Assembly: GCA_017644105.1 (NCBI GenBank)
Contig: JAEPMD010000014.1
Coordinates: 53,878 to 103,668 of the forward strand
Length of the DNA stretch: 49,791 nucleotides
DNA from: Rhizobiaceae bacterium
Lineage (GTDB): Bacteria; Pseudomonadota; Alphaproteobacteria; Rhizobiales; Rhizobiaceae
Direction: 5' to 3'
A program made the position numbers and the translations under genes. Positions 18,860 through 27,092 of this stretch are shown piece after piece (positions within the stretch are counted from its first letter, which is position 1; every line of letters starts with the position of its first letter). Under the pieces are notes generated by a model that did not search any database, had not been told where the DNA came from, and worked only from the letters and a program-made list of their open reading frames with translations.

Positions 18860-19897
18860 CTATTGTCTGCTTTTGTCGATAATGGCTTTGATGCGTCCGT
18901 CGGGCGCAGGATGAGTGGACAACCATTCTGGACTATCTTCACAATCTTCGCATTGCTTGGTCAAGCGCCTTAAAATATTGGCGAGATAGCTCGGATCGCG
19001 ACCTCCGGCTTTAAGTAAATCGATCGCGAATTCGTCAGATTCAGTTTCAAAATCACGTGACGCGTTGAGCTGGAAAACGAAGGCTGCCTGATTGACAACT
19101 TCCTGGCTGAGATCAATGCCGCCACCGCCAATCATTGTGAACATCGCATAAAGCCCCATAGCTTCGTATATCTGACGTAGACTATGTTGATGGCGCACAT
19201 GGCCGATCTCGTGCGCAAGCACGGCAATGATCTCATCATCATTTTCTGAGAGTTCAATAAATTGATCAGTGGCAATCACAGTTCCGCCGGGGAGGGCAAA
19301 CGCATTGGCTCCAACGGACCCACCATCTCTGAATAATAATTGCATATTGTCCAGATGCGGATAATTCATACGTTGGGCGAGGGACACTAAGTCTTCAAAC
19401 TCCCGCGTAATGGCTTGCTGGCGTTCTTCCGGTAAATTGCTTTGCGATAACATGATGCTATCGATGGTTTCTAAAGCTGAGCTATCAATGGTTTGCGCGA
19501 CGATATCTGGTGTCAGGAAAGCTGCAATTCTTGCACCCACTGGCAAACCATATTTGAAGACGATAAACACCGCCAGAATAGTTGCTATGACGAGAAATAT
19601 CAGTGGCTTACGCCATTGGTCCAAGCTATTCGATAGCTTTGCAAGCCAGGAAATCTGATGTGCGAATAATGCATCTATGCTGTCATTATCCGGTGTTTCA
19701 AACACAACGCCATCGTTAAATGTGATGCGCCTTGGGATAGAGCCTAAACGATCCGTGATATTTTCAACGTCAGCGAGGGTGTAGACTTTATCGAACGCGT
19801 CCCCAAATTCCATTGAACCATCAGGTAGGCATTTCATTACGCAATCGGTGCTTTCTGAGTTGATTTTGCTGAAAAGTCTTCCTTTGATTTCATACAT
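18860..19897 (-). CDS. M48 family membrane metalloprotease
   Basis: A 345-residue zinc protease. An N-terminal cytoplasmic part of about 95 residues precedes one membrane span (PLIFLVIATILAVFIVFKYG, about 97-116). The catalytic HExxH is LAHEIGHVRHQHS near 227 and the third ligand lies in ESDEFAID. The layout (N-terminal DUF7092-like domain, one span, M48 domain outside) resembles a family found beside DUF898 proteins, as here. The domain faces the periplasm by inference from positive charges before the span. Likely role is membrane or envelope protein quality control. It starts 11 bases after the DUF898 gene. Confidence 0.9.
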   Translation of the reverse strand: MYEIKGRLFSKINSESTDCVMKCLPDGSMEFGDAFDKVYTLADVENITDRLGSIPRRITFNDGVVFETPDNDSIDALFAHQISWLAKLSNSLDQWRKPLIFLVIATILAVFIVFKYGLPVGARIAAFLTPDIVAQTIDSSALETIDSIMLSQSNLPEERQQAITREFEDLVSLAQRMNYPHLDNMQLLFRDGGSVGANAFALPGGTVIATDQFIELSENDDEIIAVLAHEIGHVRHQHSLRQIYEAMGLYAMFTMIGGGGIDLSQEVVNQAAFVFQLNASRDFETESDEFAIDLLKAGGRDPSYLANILRRLTKQCEDCEDSPEWLSTHPAPDGRIKAIIDKSRQ

Positions 19898-19908
19898 GAT
19901 GGTTCAGC

Positions 19909-21030
19909 CTAAAGTCCAAAATCAATACCTTCCAAATCCATAAATTCAGATGAGGTAACATTGCCTTCGCTTCGTTCGCGGTCAACAAATTCATCTAAAG
20001 ACCCATCTGGAAGAATAAAGAAATGCGCCGCAAGATATTTCATTTTCCGCACGTGTGCCCAGGGTGCCATTAGGCCCAGTGTGAGAAGGGTTACGATCAA
20101 ATTGGAAATGATGATCCACGCATATTCCAACACTTTCACATTGCAGCCGAATTTATGTTTACCATCCAATGTCAGATGATTAATGGCAAGATTAAACGAG
20201 CGCACACTGTAGTAGATATACGGCAGAATGAAGGTGAAAAGCATCCCGAGATAAAAAATCACGATAAACGGTAAGATAACGAAAATATTTGCAGGATCTG
20301 TCAGCGTTTCTTCGCTAATGGTATCTAATACAGCCAAAATGCCGGTTGTTGCGGCAAAAAAACCGCCAATCACAAGAATTGATCCGATCAAGAGCAACGC
20401 TGAAACAAACAGGGCTTTATATAAGGGCTTGAGCGAAAACTGAGTATCGAATTTCGCATCACCAAAACTGTGATTGGAATAAACATATTTGGCTTGTTGT
20501 TTTGTCGCGATCGGCAGTAATAAACCGAGCGACAGAAAACCAACAAATGGCAGAATAACCATCGTGAGAAGCGCTTTCCAATATTTACCTTCAAAGCCAA
20601 AACGAATGTTCCGGTAGCTTGTCATCCGCGCGTTAAACGATAGCCCCTTGTTGATGAACCACGGTAAAACGATGGCAAAAAGAAGCGCTAATATTCCGGC
20701 AATTTCTGGCGCGAGATTGACCGTAACATTATAGGCAACAAATAGCACAAAAACGATGATGCGACCTTTGAGGATCGATACTGGATTGGCGTGATATTCG
20801 AAATTGTGACCGGCAATCCAAGTGTTGCCATTGAAATAGCGCTTGCGCCGCACTTTCGCCCAGGCCGAATAAATCCCAAGTGTGATAATGCTCAGCAAAA
20901 TATTGACAATCCAGATGCCGAAATATTCTTTTGCGGTTCCAGTGAATTTCACATCAAGCACTGGGTTTTGTTCCAGGCTTGTTGTTTCGGATTGAGTCCC
21001 CATATTTTGGAAAATTGGTTGATCACTCAC
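19909..21030 (-). CDS. DUF898 (YjgN-like) integral membrane protein
   Basis: A 373-residue protein with about eight hydrophobic segments. DUF898 marks are visible twice: FGIWIVNILLSIITLGIYSA with AWAKVRRKRYF near 35-65, and NLIVTLLTLGLMAPWAHVRK near 310-330, suggesting an internal duplication. YjgN proteins have no assigned function. The start is GTG at 21030 behind GAGGGG at good spacing. It is first in an operon with the M48 protease and a VOC protein; the DUF898/M48 pairing recurs in proteobacteria and suggests the two work together at the inner membrane. Confidence 0.88.
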   Translation of the reverse strand: MSDQPIFQNMGTQSETTSLEQNPVLDVKFTGTAKEYFGIWIVNILLSIITLGIYSAWAKVRRKRYFNGNTWIAGHNFEYHANPVSILKGRIIVFVLFVAYNVTVNLAPEIAGILALLFAIVLPWFINKGLSFNARMTSYRNIRFGFEGKYWKALLTMVILPFVGFLSLGLLLPIATKQQAKYVYSNHSFGDAKFDTQFSLKPLYKALFVSALLLIGSILVIGGFFAATTGILAVLDTISEETLTDPANIFVILPFIVIFYLGMLFTFILPYIYYSVRSFNLAINHLTLDGKHKFGCNVKVLEYAWIIISNLIVTLLTLGLMAPWAHVRKMKYLAAHFFILPDGSLDEFVDRERSEGNVTSSEFMDLEGIDFGL

Positions 21031-21412
21031 GCGTTACGCCCCTCGTGTTAGTTGGATGCGCTTATAGATTGATATCTGAAAGCGAACAACTCCTTAAAGC
21101 TTAGATATTGCAATTATCACACGCTTCTTGCTTTGCGAATCAATCCGCCATTACCGAATGAAACGGATAGATTTGTACGAAATGGTTGGAAATCGGGCGG
21201 AATTTTAGGGTTATGTTTACGGTAAACCCTCGTATTTTGCCGTGTTGTCAAAAGTCTTGGACGATTTTTACCTGCCGTTAACACGGTATCGGCCACAAGT
21301 AGGTGTTTATTTCGATATGTCGTCTTGAAGCGCAAGGTATAAAGAACATATCTATAGATGACGAAAATGAGACCCAGACTATTTTGGGCAGTTAGAAGAA
21401 CAGGGGCCGAGG
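21031..21412. other. divergent promoter region between DUF898 gene and clpP
   Basis: This 382-base region has no supported coding sequence. It must carry promoters in both directions. Visible structure is limited to nested inverted repeats at 21207-21230. A CTTGAAG at 21324 followed by CATATCTAT at 21348 resembles a heat-shock promoter, but the spacing of 20 bases does not fit. Confidence 0.6.
21207..21230. repeat. nested palindromes upstream of clpP
   Basis: GTTTACGGTAAAC (21215-21227) is a perfect 6+1+6 palindrome, and AGGGTT (21207-21212) with AACCCT (21225-21230) forms a second, overlapping inverted repeat. This may be a repressor operator about 185 bases before clpP. No known regulator consensus is recognised. 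Confidence 0.4.
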
Positions 21413-22048
21413 ATGGCAAATACAGTTGATACAGCAATGGCACTTGTGCCGATGGTCGTTGAGCAAACGAACCGCGGCGAGCGCTCATATGACATTTTTT
21501 CAAGATTGCTGAAAGAACGCATCATTTTTATTACAGGCCCAGTCGAAGACCAGATGGCAACATTGGTATGTGCGCAGCTTCTTTTCTTAGAAGCTGAAAA
21601 CCCGAAAAAGGAAATCGCGCTTTATATCAATTCTCCAGGTGGTGTGGTGACAGCCGGCATGGCGATTTACGATACAATGCAGTTTATTAAACCAGCGGTG
21701 TCGACGCTGTGCACGGGTCAAGCTGCATCTATGGGTTCGCTACTATTGTGTGCGGGTCACAAAGATATGCGCTTTGCAACGCCAAATGCACGTATCATGG
21801 TGCACCAGCCTTCAGGTGGGTTCCAAGGTCAGGCTTCTGATATTGAGCGTCACGCGCAGGACATTTTGAAAATGAAGCGCCGCTTAAACGAAGTTTATGT
21901 TGAGCATACCGGCCAGGATTATGAGACGATCGAACAAACCCTCGATCGTGACCATTTTATGGACGCAGAAGAAGCGCAAGCCTTTGGTTTGGTCGATCGC
22001 GTGATCTCATCACGCGCCGCAATGGAAGGTGAAGCTTCAGAAGAATAG
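21413..22048 (+). CDS. clpP: ATP-dependent Clp protease proteolytic subunit
   Basis: A 211-residue serine protease that forms the double-ring chamber used by ClpX and ClpA. The catalytic Ser106 lies in GQAASMGS, His131 in [12 protein letters not shown], and the aspartate in [12 protein letters not shown]. An acidic tail (GEASEE) ends the protein. Length is normal. It lies upstream of clpX and lon, the usual alphaproteobacterial order, but 227 bases from clpX, so clpX may have its own promoter. The ATG follows a purine-rich GGGGCCGAGG without a canonical spacing. Confidence 0.98.
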   Translation: MANTVDTAMALVPMVVEQTNRGERSYDIFSRLLKERIIFITGPVEDQMATLVCAQLLFLEAENPKKEIALYINSPGGVVTAGMAIYDTMQFIKPAVSTLCTGQAASMGSLLLCAGHKDMRFATPNARIMVHQPSGGFQGQASDIERHAQDILKMKRRLNEVYVEHTGQDYETIEQTLDRDHFMDAEEAQAFGLVDRVISSRAAMEGEASEE

Positions 22049-22275
22049 GTTGTTTTGACTGAATATTATGGTGTTTCTGTCAAAATTAATAATAAGTATT
22101 AAGCTTATTTTGATGGAATCACCCTTAGTCTTGATCAATCTTACAGATGTGATTGCAGTTTTTTCGAAAAAAGGCTTGAATATCTTAGTAATTGCAGATC
22201 AGGTTGATTCTGGGCAGGGTACCAGAAACGAGTTTGGTTCTATGTAGGCCGCAATTTAGCGGGAAGGAATACAAT

Positions 22276-23556
22276 ATGAGCAAAGTTAGTGGAAGCAATG
22301 GTGGTGATTCAAAGAATACGCTTTACTGTTCTTTTTGTGGGAAAAGCCAACACGAGGTTCGCAAACTCATAGCGGGCCCAACTGTTTTCATTTGCGATGA
22401 ATGTGTTGAGTTATGTACAGACATTATTCGTGAAGAGAACAAGTCTTCAATGGTTAAATCCAGCGAAGGTGTTCCAACTCCGCAAGAAATCATGGACACA
22501 TTGGATGAATATGTGATCGGTCAATCAAAGGCCAAGCGCGTATTGTCTGTTGCGGTTCACAATCACTATAAACGTCTTTCACATGCAACGAAAAACGGTG
22601 GCGACATCGAGTTGGCAAAATCCAACATCTTGCTTGTTGGTCCAACGGGTTGCGGTAAGACATATCTTGCTCAAACACTTGCACGCATCATTGATGTGCC
22701 ATTTACAATGGCGGATGCGACTACGCTAACTGAAGCGGGTTATGTGGGTGAAGATGTTGAGAACATCATTTTGAAGCTGCTCCAGTCTGCTGACTATAAT
22801 GTTGAGCGCGCACAACGCGGCATCGTATATATCGATGAGGTGGATAAGATTTCGCGTAAATCTGACAATCCGTCGATTACACGCGATGTGTCGGGTGAGG
22901 GCGTACAGCAAGCACTTCTGAAAATTATGGAAGGCACAGTAGCCTCTGTTCCGCCGCAAGGTGGACGTAAACATCCGCAGCAAGAATTCTTGCAGGTTGA
23001 TACCGTCAATATCCTGTTTATCGTTGGCGGTGCATTTGCCGGTCTTGATAAAGTAATCTCAGCACGCGGTGAAAATACATCCATCGGCTTTGGTGCGAAA
23101 GTTGAAGCGCCTGACGAGCGTAGCGTAGGCGCAGTCTTGCAAGATCTTGAGCCAGAAGATTTGGTGAAATTTGGTCTGATCCCAGAATTCATTGGTCGTC
23201 TGCCAGTGATTGCGACGTTGGAAGATTTGGACGAAGATGCATTGATCTCAATTCTAAGTCAGCCGAAGAACGCGCTTGTGAAGCAGTATCAGCGTCTGTT
23301 TGATATGGAAGATGTTGAATTGACATTCCACGAAGATGCATTGCGTGAAATCGCTAAGAAAGCGATCACACGTAAGACAGGTGCACGTGGTCTGCGCTCG
23401 ATCATGGAGAAAATTCTTCTTGATACAATGTACGAGCTTCCAGCTCTTGAAGGTGTTCGTGAAGTGGTTATTTCCGACGAAGTTGTTGTTGGAAATGCAC
23501 GTCCATTATACATCTATTCAGAGCGTAAATCTGAGCATGAGAATGCCTCAGCATAA
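22276..23556 (+). CDS. clpX: ClpX ATPase, unfoldase of ClpXP
   Basis: This 426-residue AAA+ unfoldase recognises tagged substrates and feeds them to ClpP; in alphaproteobacteria ClpXP also degrades cell-cycle regulators such as CtrA. The N-terminal zinc domain has CSFCGK and CDECVELC. Walker A is GPTGCGKT near 118, with the AAA+ motifs VYIDEVDKI and [14 protein letters not shown] and the pore loop GYVGED. The start was taken at the ATG at 22276, preceded by GGAAGGA with correct spacing; a longer reading frame adds 28 unrelated residues. A strong terminator follows at 23582. Confidence 0.98.
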   Translation: MSKVSGSNGGDSKNTLYCSFCGKSQHEVRKLIAGPTVFICDECVELCTDIIREENKSSMVKSSEGVPTPQEIMDTLDEYVIGQSKAKRVLSVAVHNHYKRLSHATKNGGDIELAKSNILLVGPTGCGKTYLAQTLARIIDVPFTMADATTLTEAGYVGEDVENIILKLLQSADYNVERAQRGIVYIDEVDKISRKSDNPSITRDVSGEGVQQALLKIMEGTVASVPPQGGRKHPQQEFLQVDTVNILFIVGGAFAGLDKVISARGENTSIGFGAKVEAPDERSVGAVLQDLEPEDLVKFGLIPEFIGRLPVIATLEDLDEDALISILSQPKNALVKQYQRLFDMEDVELTFHEDALREIAKKAITRKTGARGLRSIMEKILLDTMYELPALEGVREVVISDEVVVGNARPLYIYSERKSEHENASA

Positions 23557-23581
23557 GAATTCGTCTTAATTGATATTTCAG

Positions 23582-23612
23582 AAAACCGCTGTGGCAACAT
23601 GGCGGTTTTTTT
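23582..23612 (+). terminator. Rho-independent terminator after clpX
   Basis: AAACCGC and GCGGTTT form a seven-pair stem, extended inside by TGT/ACA with a two-base bulge, and are followed by seven T. It lies 25 bases after the clpX stop and separates clpX from lon. Confidence 0.9.
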
Positions 23613-23774
23613 GTCTGTACAATGCACTTTGAAATGTGGAAACTAATCAAAGCGCTCGAATCGATACCAATTGGATTTTTGAGGATCAAATTCAATTCTT
23701 AACGAAACTTATGACTTGAAACATGTCGGTTTCGTGACTACCTGCGTACCGACTAAGAATAAAGATTTGATTTT

Positions 23775-23813
23775 ATTCGCAGCGAATTTAGCCTCAGACA
23801 ATATTCGTCTGAG
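23775..23813 (+). repeat. two adjacent hairpins in the lon leader
   Basis: ATTCGCAGCGAAT (23775-23787) is a perfect palindrome, and CTCAGAC (23793-23799) pairs with GTCTGAG (23807-23813) across a seven-base loop. They end 21 bases before the lon ATG, so they should be in its mRNA leader. There is no T-tract; a role in mRNA stability or thermosensing is possible but unproven. Confidence 0.5.
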
Positions 23814-23834
23814 ATCCTGTCGAAAGGAATAATA

Positions 23835-26261
23835 ATGACAGAAGACATCAAGGGCGAGGACAACATGGAGAGCACAAACGCATATCCATTGTTACCACTT
23901 CGAGACATTGTGGTGTTCCCGCACATGATAGTGCCGCTTTTTGTCGGCCGCGAAAAATCCATCAGCGCCCTGGAAGAGGTGATGGGTTCTGAAAAGCAAA
24001 TCCTGCTTGCAACGCAAATTGACGCTGGTGAAGATGATCCAGAACCAAATGGTATCTATGAGATCGGCACGATTGCCAATGTGCTTCAGCTTTTGAAATT
24101 GCCTGATGGCACTGTGAAAGTGCTGGTAGAAGGTAAATCTCGCGCTGAAATTACTGGCTACACAAAAACTGATGAGCATTTTGAGGTCACAGCTGATGAG
24201 CTTGAAGAGCCAGAAGATGACTTAGTTGAAATCGAAGCATTATCTCGTTCTGTGGTGAGTGAGTTTGAGAACTATGTGAAACTCAATAAAAAGATTTCAC
24301 CTGAAGTCGTGAGCGCAACGGGTCAGATTGATGATTTCTCCAAGCTTGCGGATACAGTTGCATCGCATTTGGCGATCAAGATCCTTGAAAAGCAAGATAT
24401 GCTGACCACTGTGAGCGTCAAAGAACGTTTGGAAAAATGTCTTGGCTTCATGGAAGGTGAGATCTCTGTTCTCCAGGTGGAAAAACGTATCCGTTCACGC
24501 GTGAAGCGCCAGATGGAGAAGACGCAGCGCGAATATTATTTGAATGAGCAAATGAAAGCCATTCAGAAAGAGCTTGGCGAAGGTGAAGAGGGCCGTGATG
24601 AGCTTTCTGAACTGGAAGAGCGCGTTGAAAAGACCAAACTTTCTAAAGAAGCCCGTGAAAAGGCTGATGCTGAGGTTAAAAAACTTCGTCAGATGAGCCC
24701 AATGTCGGCAGAAGCCACAGTTGTGCGCAATTATCTTGATTGGTTGCTTGGCTTGCCTTGGGGACGGTCATCCCGTGCGAAGGTTGATTTGAACAAAGCA
24801 GAAGCGATTTTGGATAATGATCACTTTGGTCTTGATAAGGTCAAAGAGCGCATTATCGAATATCTTGCTGTTCAAACACGTACATCAAAGATCAAAGGTC
24901 CAATCTTGTGTCTTGTTGGCCCTCCAGGTGTTGGTAAAACATCTTTGGCTAAATCCATCGCAAAGGCCACAGGCCGCGAATATGTGCGTATGGCCTTGGG
25001 CGGGGTACGTGACGAATCTGAGATCCGCGGCCACCGCCGGACATATATTGGCTCAATGCCAGGTAAAATTGTTCAATCAATGAAAAAAGCAAAGAAGAAC
25101 AATCCGCTCTTCCTGCTCGATGAAATTGATAAGATGGGCATGGACTTCCGTGGTGATCCGTCTTCTGCATTGCTTGAAGTGCTCGATCCTGAGCAAAATT
25201 CAACATTTATGGATCATTATCTTGAAGTTGAATACGATCTGTCGAAAACCATGTTCGTGACAACGTCGAACACGCTTAACATTCCTGGGCCATTGATGGA
25301 CCGCATGGAAATTATCCGTATTGCTGGTTACACGGAAGATGAGAAGCTTGAAATCGCAAAACGTCACTTATTGCCGAAAGCGATTAAAGATAATGCTTTG
25401 GAAGAGAAGGAATTCTCATTAACAGACGAGGCGCTTCTTGAAATCGTGCGTGCTTATACACGCGAAGCCGGTGTTCGTAATCTTGAACGTGAGCTTTCCA
25501 AGCTGACACGTAAATGCGTGACCGAGATCTTGAAGACAAAAGTCGAGAAAGTTGAAGTCACTGTCGATAATCTTGCTGATTATCTTGGCGTTCCGCGTTT
25601 CCGTCATGGAGAAGCTGAAGGTGAAGACCAAATTGGTGTGGTTACTGGTCTTGCTTGGACAGAAGTGGGCGGTGAGTTGCTGACCATTGAAGGGGTGATG
25701 TTGCCTGGTAAAGGCGCTATGACGGTCACAGGTAACTTAAAAGATGTGATGAAAGAATCCATCTCTGCCGCTGCATCTTACGTGAAGTCTCGCGCGGTTG
25801 ATTTTGGTGTGAAACCGCCAGTATTTGAAAAGCGGGATATTCACGTTCACGTACCAGAAGGGGCAACACCTAAAGATGGTCCATCTGCTGGTATTGCCAT
25901 GGCAACGGCAATTGTTTCTATTATGACCGGCATTCCAGTTCGTAAAGATATCGCGATGACAGGTGAGGTCACCTTGCGTGGTCGCGTTCTGCCTATTGGT
26001 GGTCTGAAGGAAAAATTGCTGGCAGCGTTACGTGGCGGGATTAAGACTGTTTTGATCCCAGAAGAGAATGCGAAGGACCTCGCTGACATCCCTGACAACG
26101 TCAAAAATGAGATGGATATCATTCCAGTTTCACGTATGGATGAGGTTATCAAACACGCTTTGGTTAAAGCTCCGGTTGCAATTGAGTGGGAAATGCCAAG
26201 CGATGATGCACCAGCATTGACCAGCACAAATGATGCCGCAGGCGAGCAAATCGCCCATTAG
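23835..26261 (+). CDS. lon: ATP-dependent Lon protease
   Basis: An 808-residue LonA protease that degrades misfolded and regulatory proteins. It has an N-terminal LON domain ([20 protein letters not shown] from about 15), a coiled region near 225-290, an AAA+ module with Walker [16 protein letters not shown] near 360, and a C-terminal protease domain with catalytic Ser684 (PKDGPSAG) and Lys727 (GGLKEK). The start at 23835 has AAAGGA seven bases upstream; an inner ATG 15 codons on would also give a typical N-terminus. A clear terminator follows at 26288. Confidence 0.98.
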   Translation: MTEDIKGEDNMESTNAYPLLPLRDIVVFPHMIVPLFVGREKSISALEEVMGSEKQILLATQIDAGEDDPEPNGIYEIGTIANVLQLLKLPDGTVKVLVEGKSRAEITGYTKTDEHFEVTADELEEPEDDLVEIEALSRSVVSEFENYVKLNKKISPEVVSATGQIDDFSKLADTVASHLAIKILEKQDMLTTVSVKERLEKCLGFMEGEISVLQVEKRIRSRVKRQMEKTQREYYLNEQMKAIQKELGEGEEGRDELSELEERVEKTKLSKEAREKADAEVKKLRQMSPMSAEATVVRNYLDWLLGLPWGRSSRAKVDLNKAEAILDNDHFGLDKVKERIIEYLAVQTRTSKIKGPILCLVGPPGVGKTSLAKSIAKATGREYVRMALGGVRDESEIRGHRRTYIGSMPGKIVQSMKKAKKNNPLFLLDEIDKMGMDFRGDPSSALLEVLDPEQNSTFMDHYLEVEYDLSKTMFVTTSNTLNIPGPLMDRMEIIRIAGYTEDEKLEIAKRHLLPKAIKDNALEEKEFSLTDEALLEIVRAYTREAGVRNLERELSKLTRKCVTEILKTKVEKVEVTVDNLADYLGVPRFRHGEAEGEDQIGVVTGLAWTEVGGELLTIEGVMLPGKGAMTVTGNLKDVMKESISAAASYVKSRAVDFGVKPPVFEKRDIHVHVPEGATPKDGPSAGIAMATAIVSIMTGIPVRKDIAMTGEVTLRGRVLPIGGLKEKLLAALRGGIKTVLIPEENAKDLADIPDNVKNEMDIIPVSRMDEVIKHALVKAPVAIEWEMPSDDAPALTSTNDAAGEQIAH

Positions 26262-26287
26262 TGCAATGCACAATAAATGATTAATCG

Positions 26288-26315
26288 AAAAAGGCCGGAT
26301 TTCCGGCCTTTTTTT
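26288..26315 (+). terminator. Rho-independent terminator after lon
   Basis: GGCCGG and CCGGCC form a perfect GC stem around an ATTT loop, flanked by an A-run before and seven T after, which extend the stem and make the structure bidirectional in principle. It lies 27 bases after the lon stop. Confidence 0.95.
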
Positions 26316-26444
26316 ATAAAAAAAACACAAAATAACGTGAAAAACACGCTTATTTATTTTGTAAATTCTTGTGGTGTTAGTCGGAATATATAAACTCACC
26401 ACATGAATTAACTGAGTCGTCTGATACGATGGAAAGGGATAGTT

Positions 26445-26720
26445 ATGAATAAAAATGAACTTGTGTCAGCAGTTGCTGAAAAAGCGGGTATCGCGAAAAC
26501 TGAAGCGGCCGCTGCAGTTGAAGCTGTATTCGACACAGTAACAGCAGAACTAAAATCTGGCGGAGATGTTCGTCTTATTGGTTTTGGTAATTTTTCAGTT
26601 GGCCACCGTGCTGCTTCAAAGGGTCGTAACCCTTCAACAGGCGCTGAAGTTGATATTCCAGCAAGAAACGTTCCAAAATTCTCTGCTGGTAAAGCATTGA
26701 AAGAAGCTGTGAACAGCTAA
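26445..26720 (+). CDS. hup: DNA-binding protein HU
   Basis: A 91-residue histone-like nucleoid protein that bends DNA non-specifically as a dimer. MNKNELVSAVAEKAGIAKTE opens the family fold, VRLIGFGNFSVGHRAA is the saddle, and GRNPSTGAEVDIPARNVPKF is the DNA-embracing beta arm with the proline that kinks DNA. GGAAAGGG lies about seven bases before the ATG. Its place after lon is the same as for hupB in many proteobacteria. A strong terminator follows. Confidence 0.97.
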   Translation: MNKNELVSAVAEKAGIAKTEAAAAVEAVFDTVTAELKSGGDVRLIGFGNFSVGHRAASKGRNPSTGAEVDIPARNVPKFSAGKALKEAVNS

Positions 26721-26747
26721 TTTCCTGCATAAAATTTTGAAATTATT

Positions 26748-26781
26748 ATCCGCGAATGGGCTTCTGTTCGCGGATTTTTTT
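26748..26781 (+). terminator. Rho-independent terminator after hup
   Basis: ATCCGCGAA (26748-26756) and TTCGCGGAT (26767-26775) pair perfectly over nine bases with a ten-base loop, and seven T follow. It lies 27 bases after the hup stop. Confidence 0.95.
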
Positions 26782-26798
26782 GCGTTCCGTGATGGGGC

Positions 26799-26827
26799 TT
26801 GACATTAGAACAAAAATAAAACATAAT
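26799..26827 (+). promoter_or_regulatory. strong vegetative promoter of the 28-residue protein gene, with SOS-box-like spacer
   Basis: TTGACA (26799-26804) and CATAAT (26822-26827) are spaced by exactly 17 bases, the best vegetative promoter match seen in the window. It begins 17 bases after the hup terminator, so it starts a new transcript. The spacer holds GAACAAAAATAAAAC (26808-26822), one base away from the LexA box GAAC-N7-GAAC and similar to the two perfect boxes in this window (both start GAACAAAT). LexA control is inference. Confidence 0.7.
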
Positions 26828-26855
26828 GGGTACATAAAGTGAATTGGAGTATATT

Positions 26856-26942
26856 ATGACCTATTTTGTTCGTGACTGTGCAGCTTTTGTTTCGATTACT
26901 ATGTTTGTCACAAGCCTGTGTGTTTTGTTCACTTCCATCTAA
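26856..26942 (+). CDS. 28-residue single-span membrane protein
   Basis: A very short gene: ATG, 27 further sense codons and TAA. The peptide starts MTYFVRDCAAF and from about residue 8 to the end is hydrophobic (VSITMFVTSLCVLF), enough for one transmembrane helix with Arg5/Asp6-type charges at the N-side. GGAG lies seven bases before the ATG, and a consensus promoter lies 29 bases upstream. It is framed by the hup terminator and the dnaE start and is too short for routine gene callers. Size and topology resemble SidA of Caulobacter, a 29-residue SOS-induced membrane inhibitor of division, but I see no sequence proof of homology. Confidence 0.6.
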   Translation: MTYFVRDCAAFVSITMFVTSLCVLFTSI

Positions 26943-27092
26943 CTTATCCACTTTAATTCATTCCGCGTGTCCAAATCTGTGCGCGAGCTATGATTTAGGC
27001 TGTGCTTAGCTTCTATTTCTGGCAATATATCCGGGTGGGGATTCTGCAGTATTTGTTGCAGATCAAAATTGACGGATGGGTGAATATTGAAA

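Noticed and set aside
21324-21355. Heat-shock (sigma-32) promoter before clpP: CTTGAAG and CATATCTAT
   Set aside because: The spacing is 20 bases after CTTG, whereas alphaproteobacterial heat-shock promoters use 17-18, and the -10 part matches poorly.
22078-22110. Terminator after clpP (AATAAG/CTTATT hairpin)
   Set aside because: The stem is only A/T-rich with a single G-C pair and a poor T-tract; no support for termination.
23715-23746. Heat-shock promoter before lon: CTTGAAAC followed by CTACCTGCG
   Set aside because: The -10 part needs a one-base deletion to fit CYTATNT; suggestive but not supportable.
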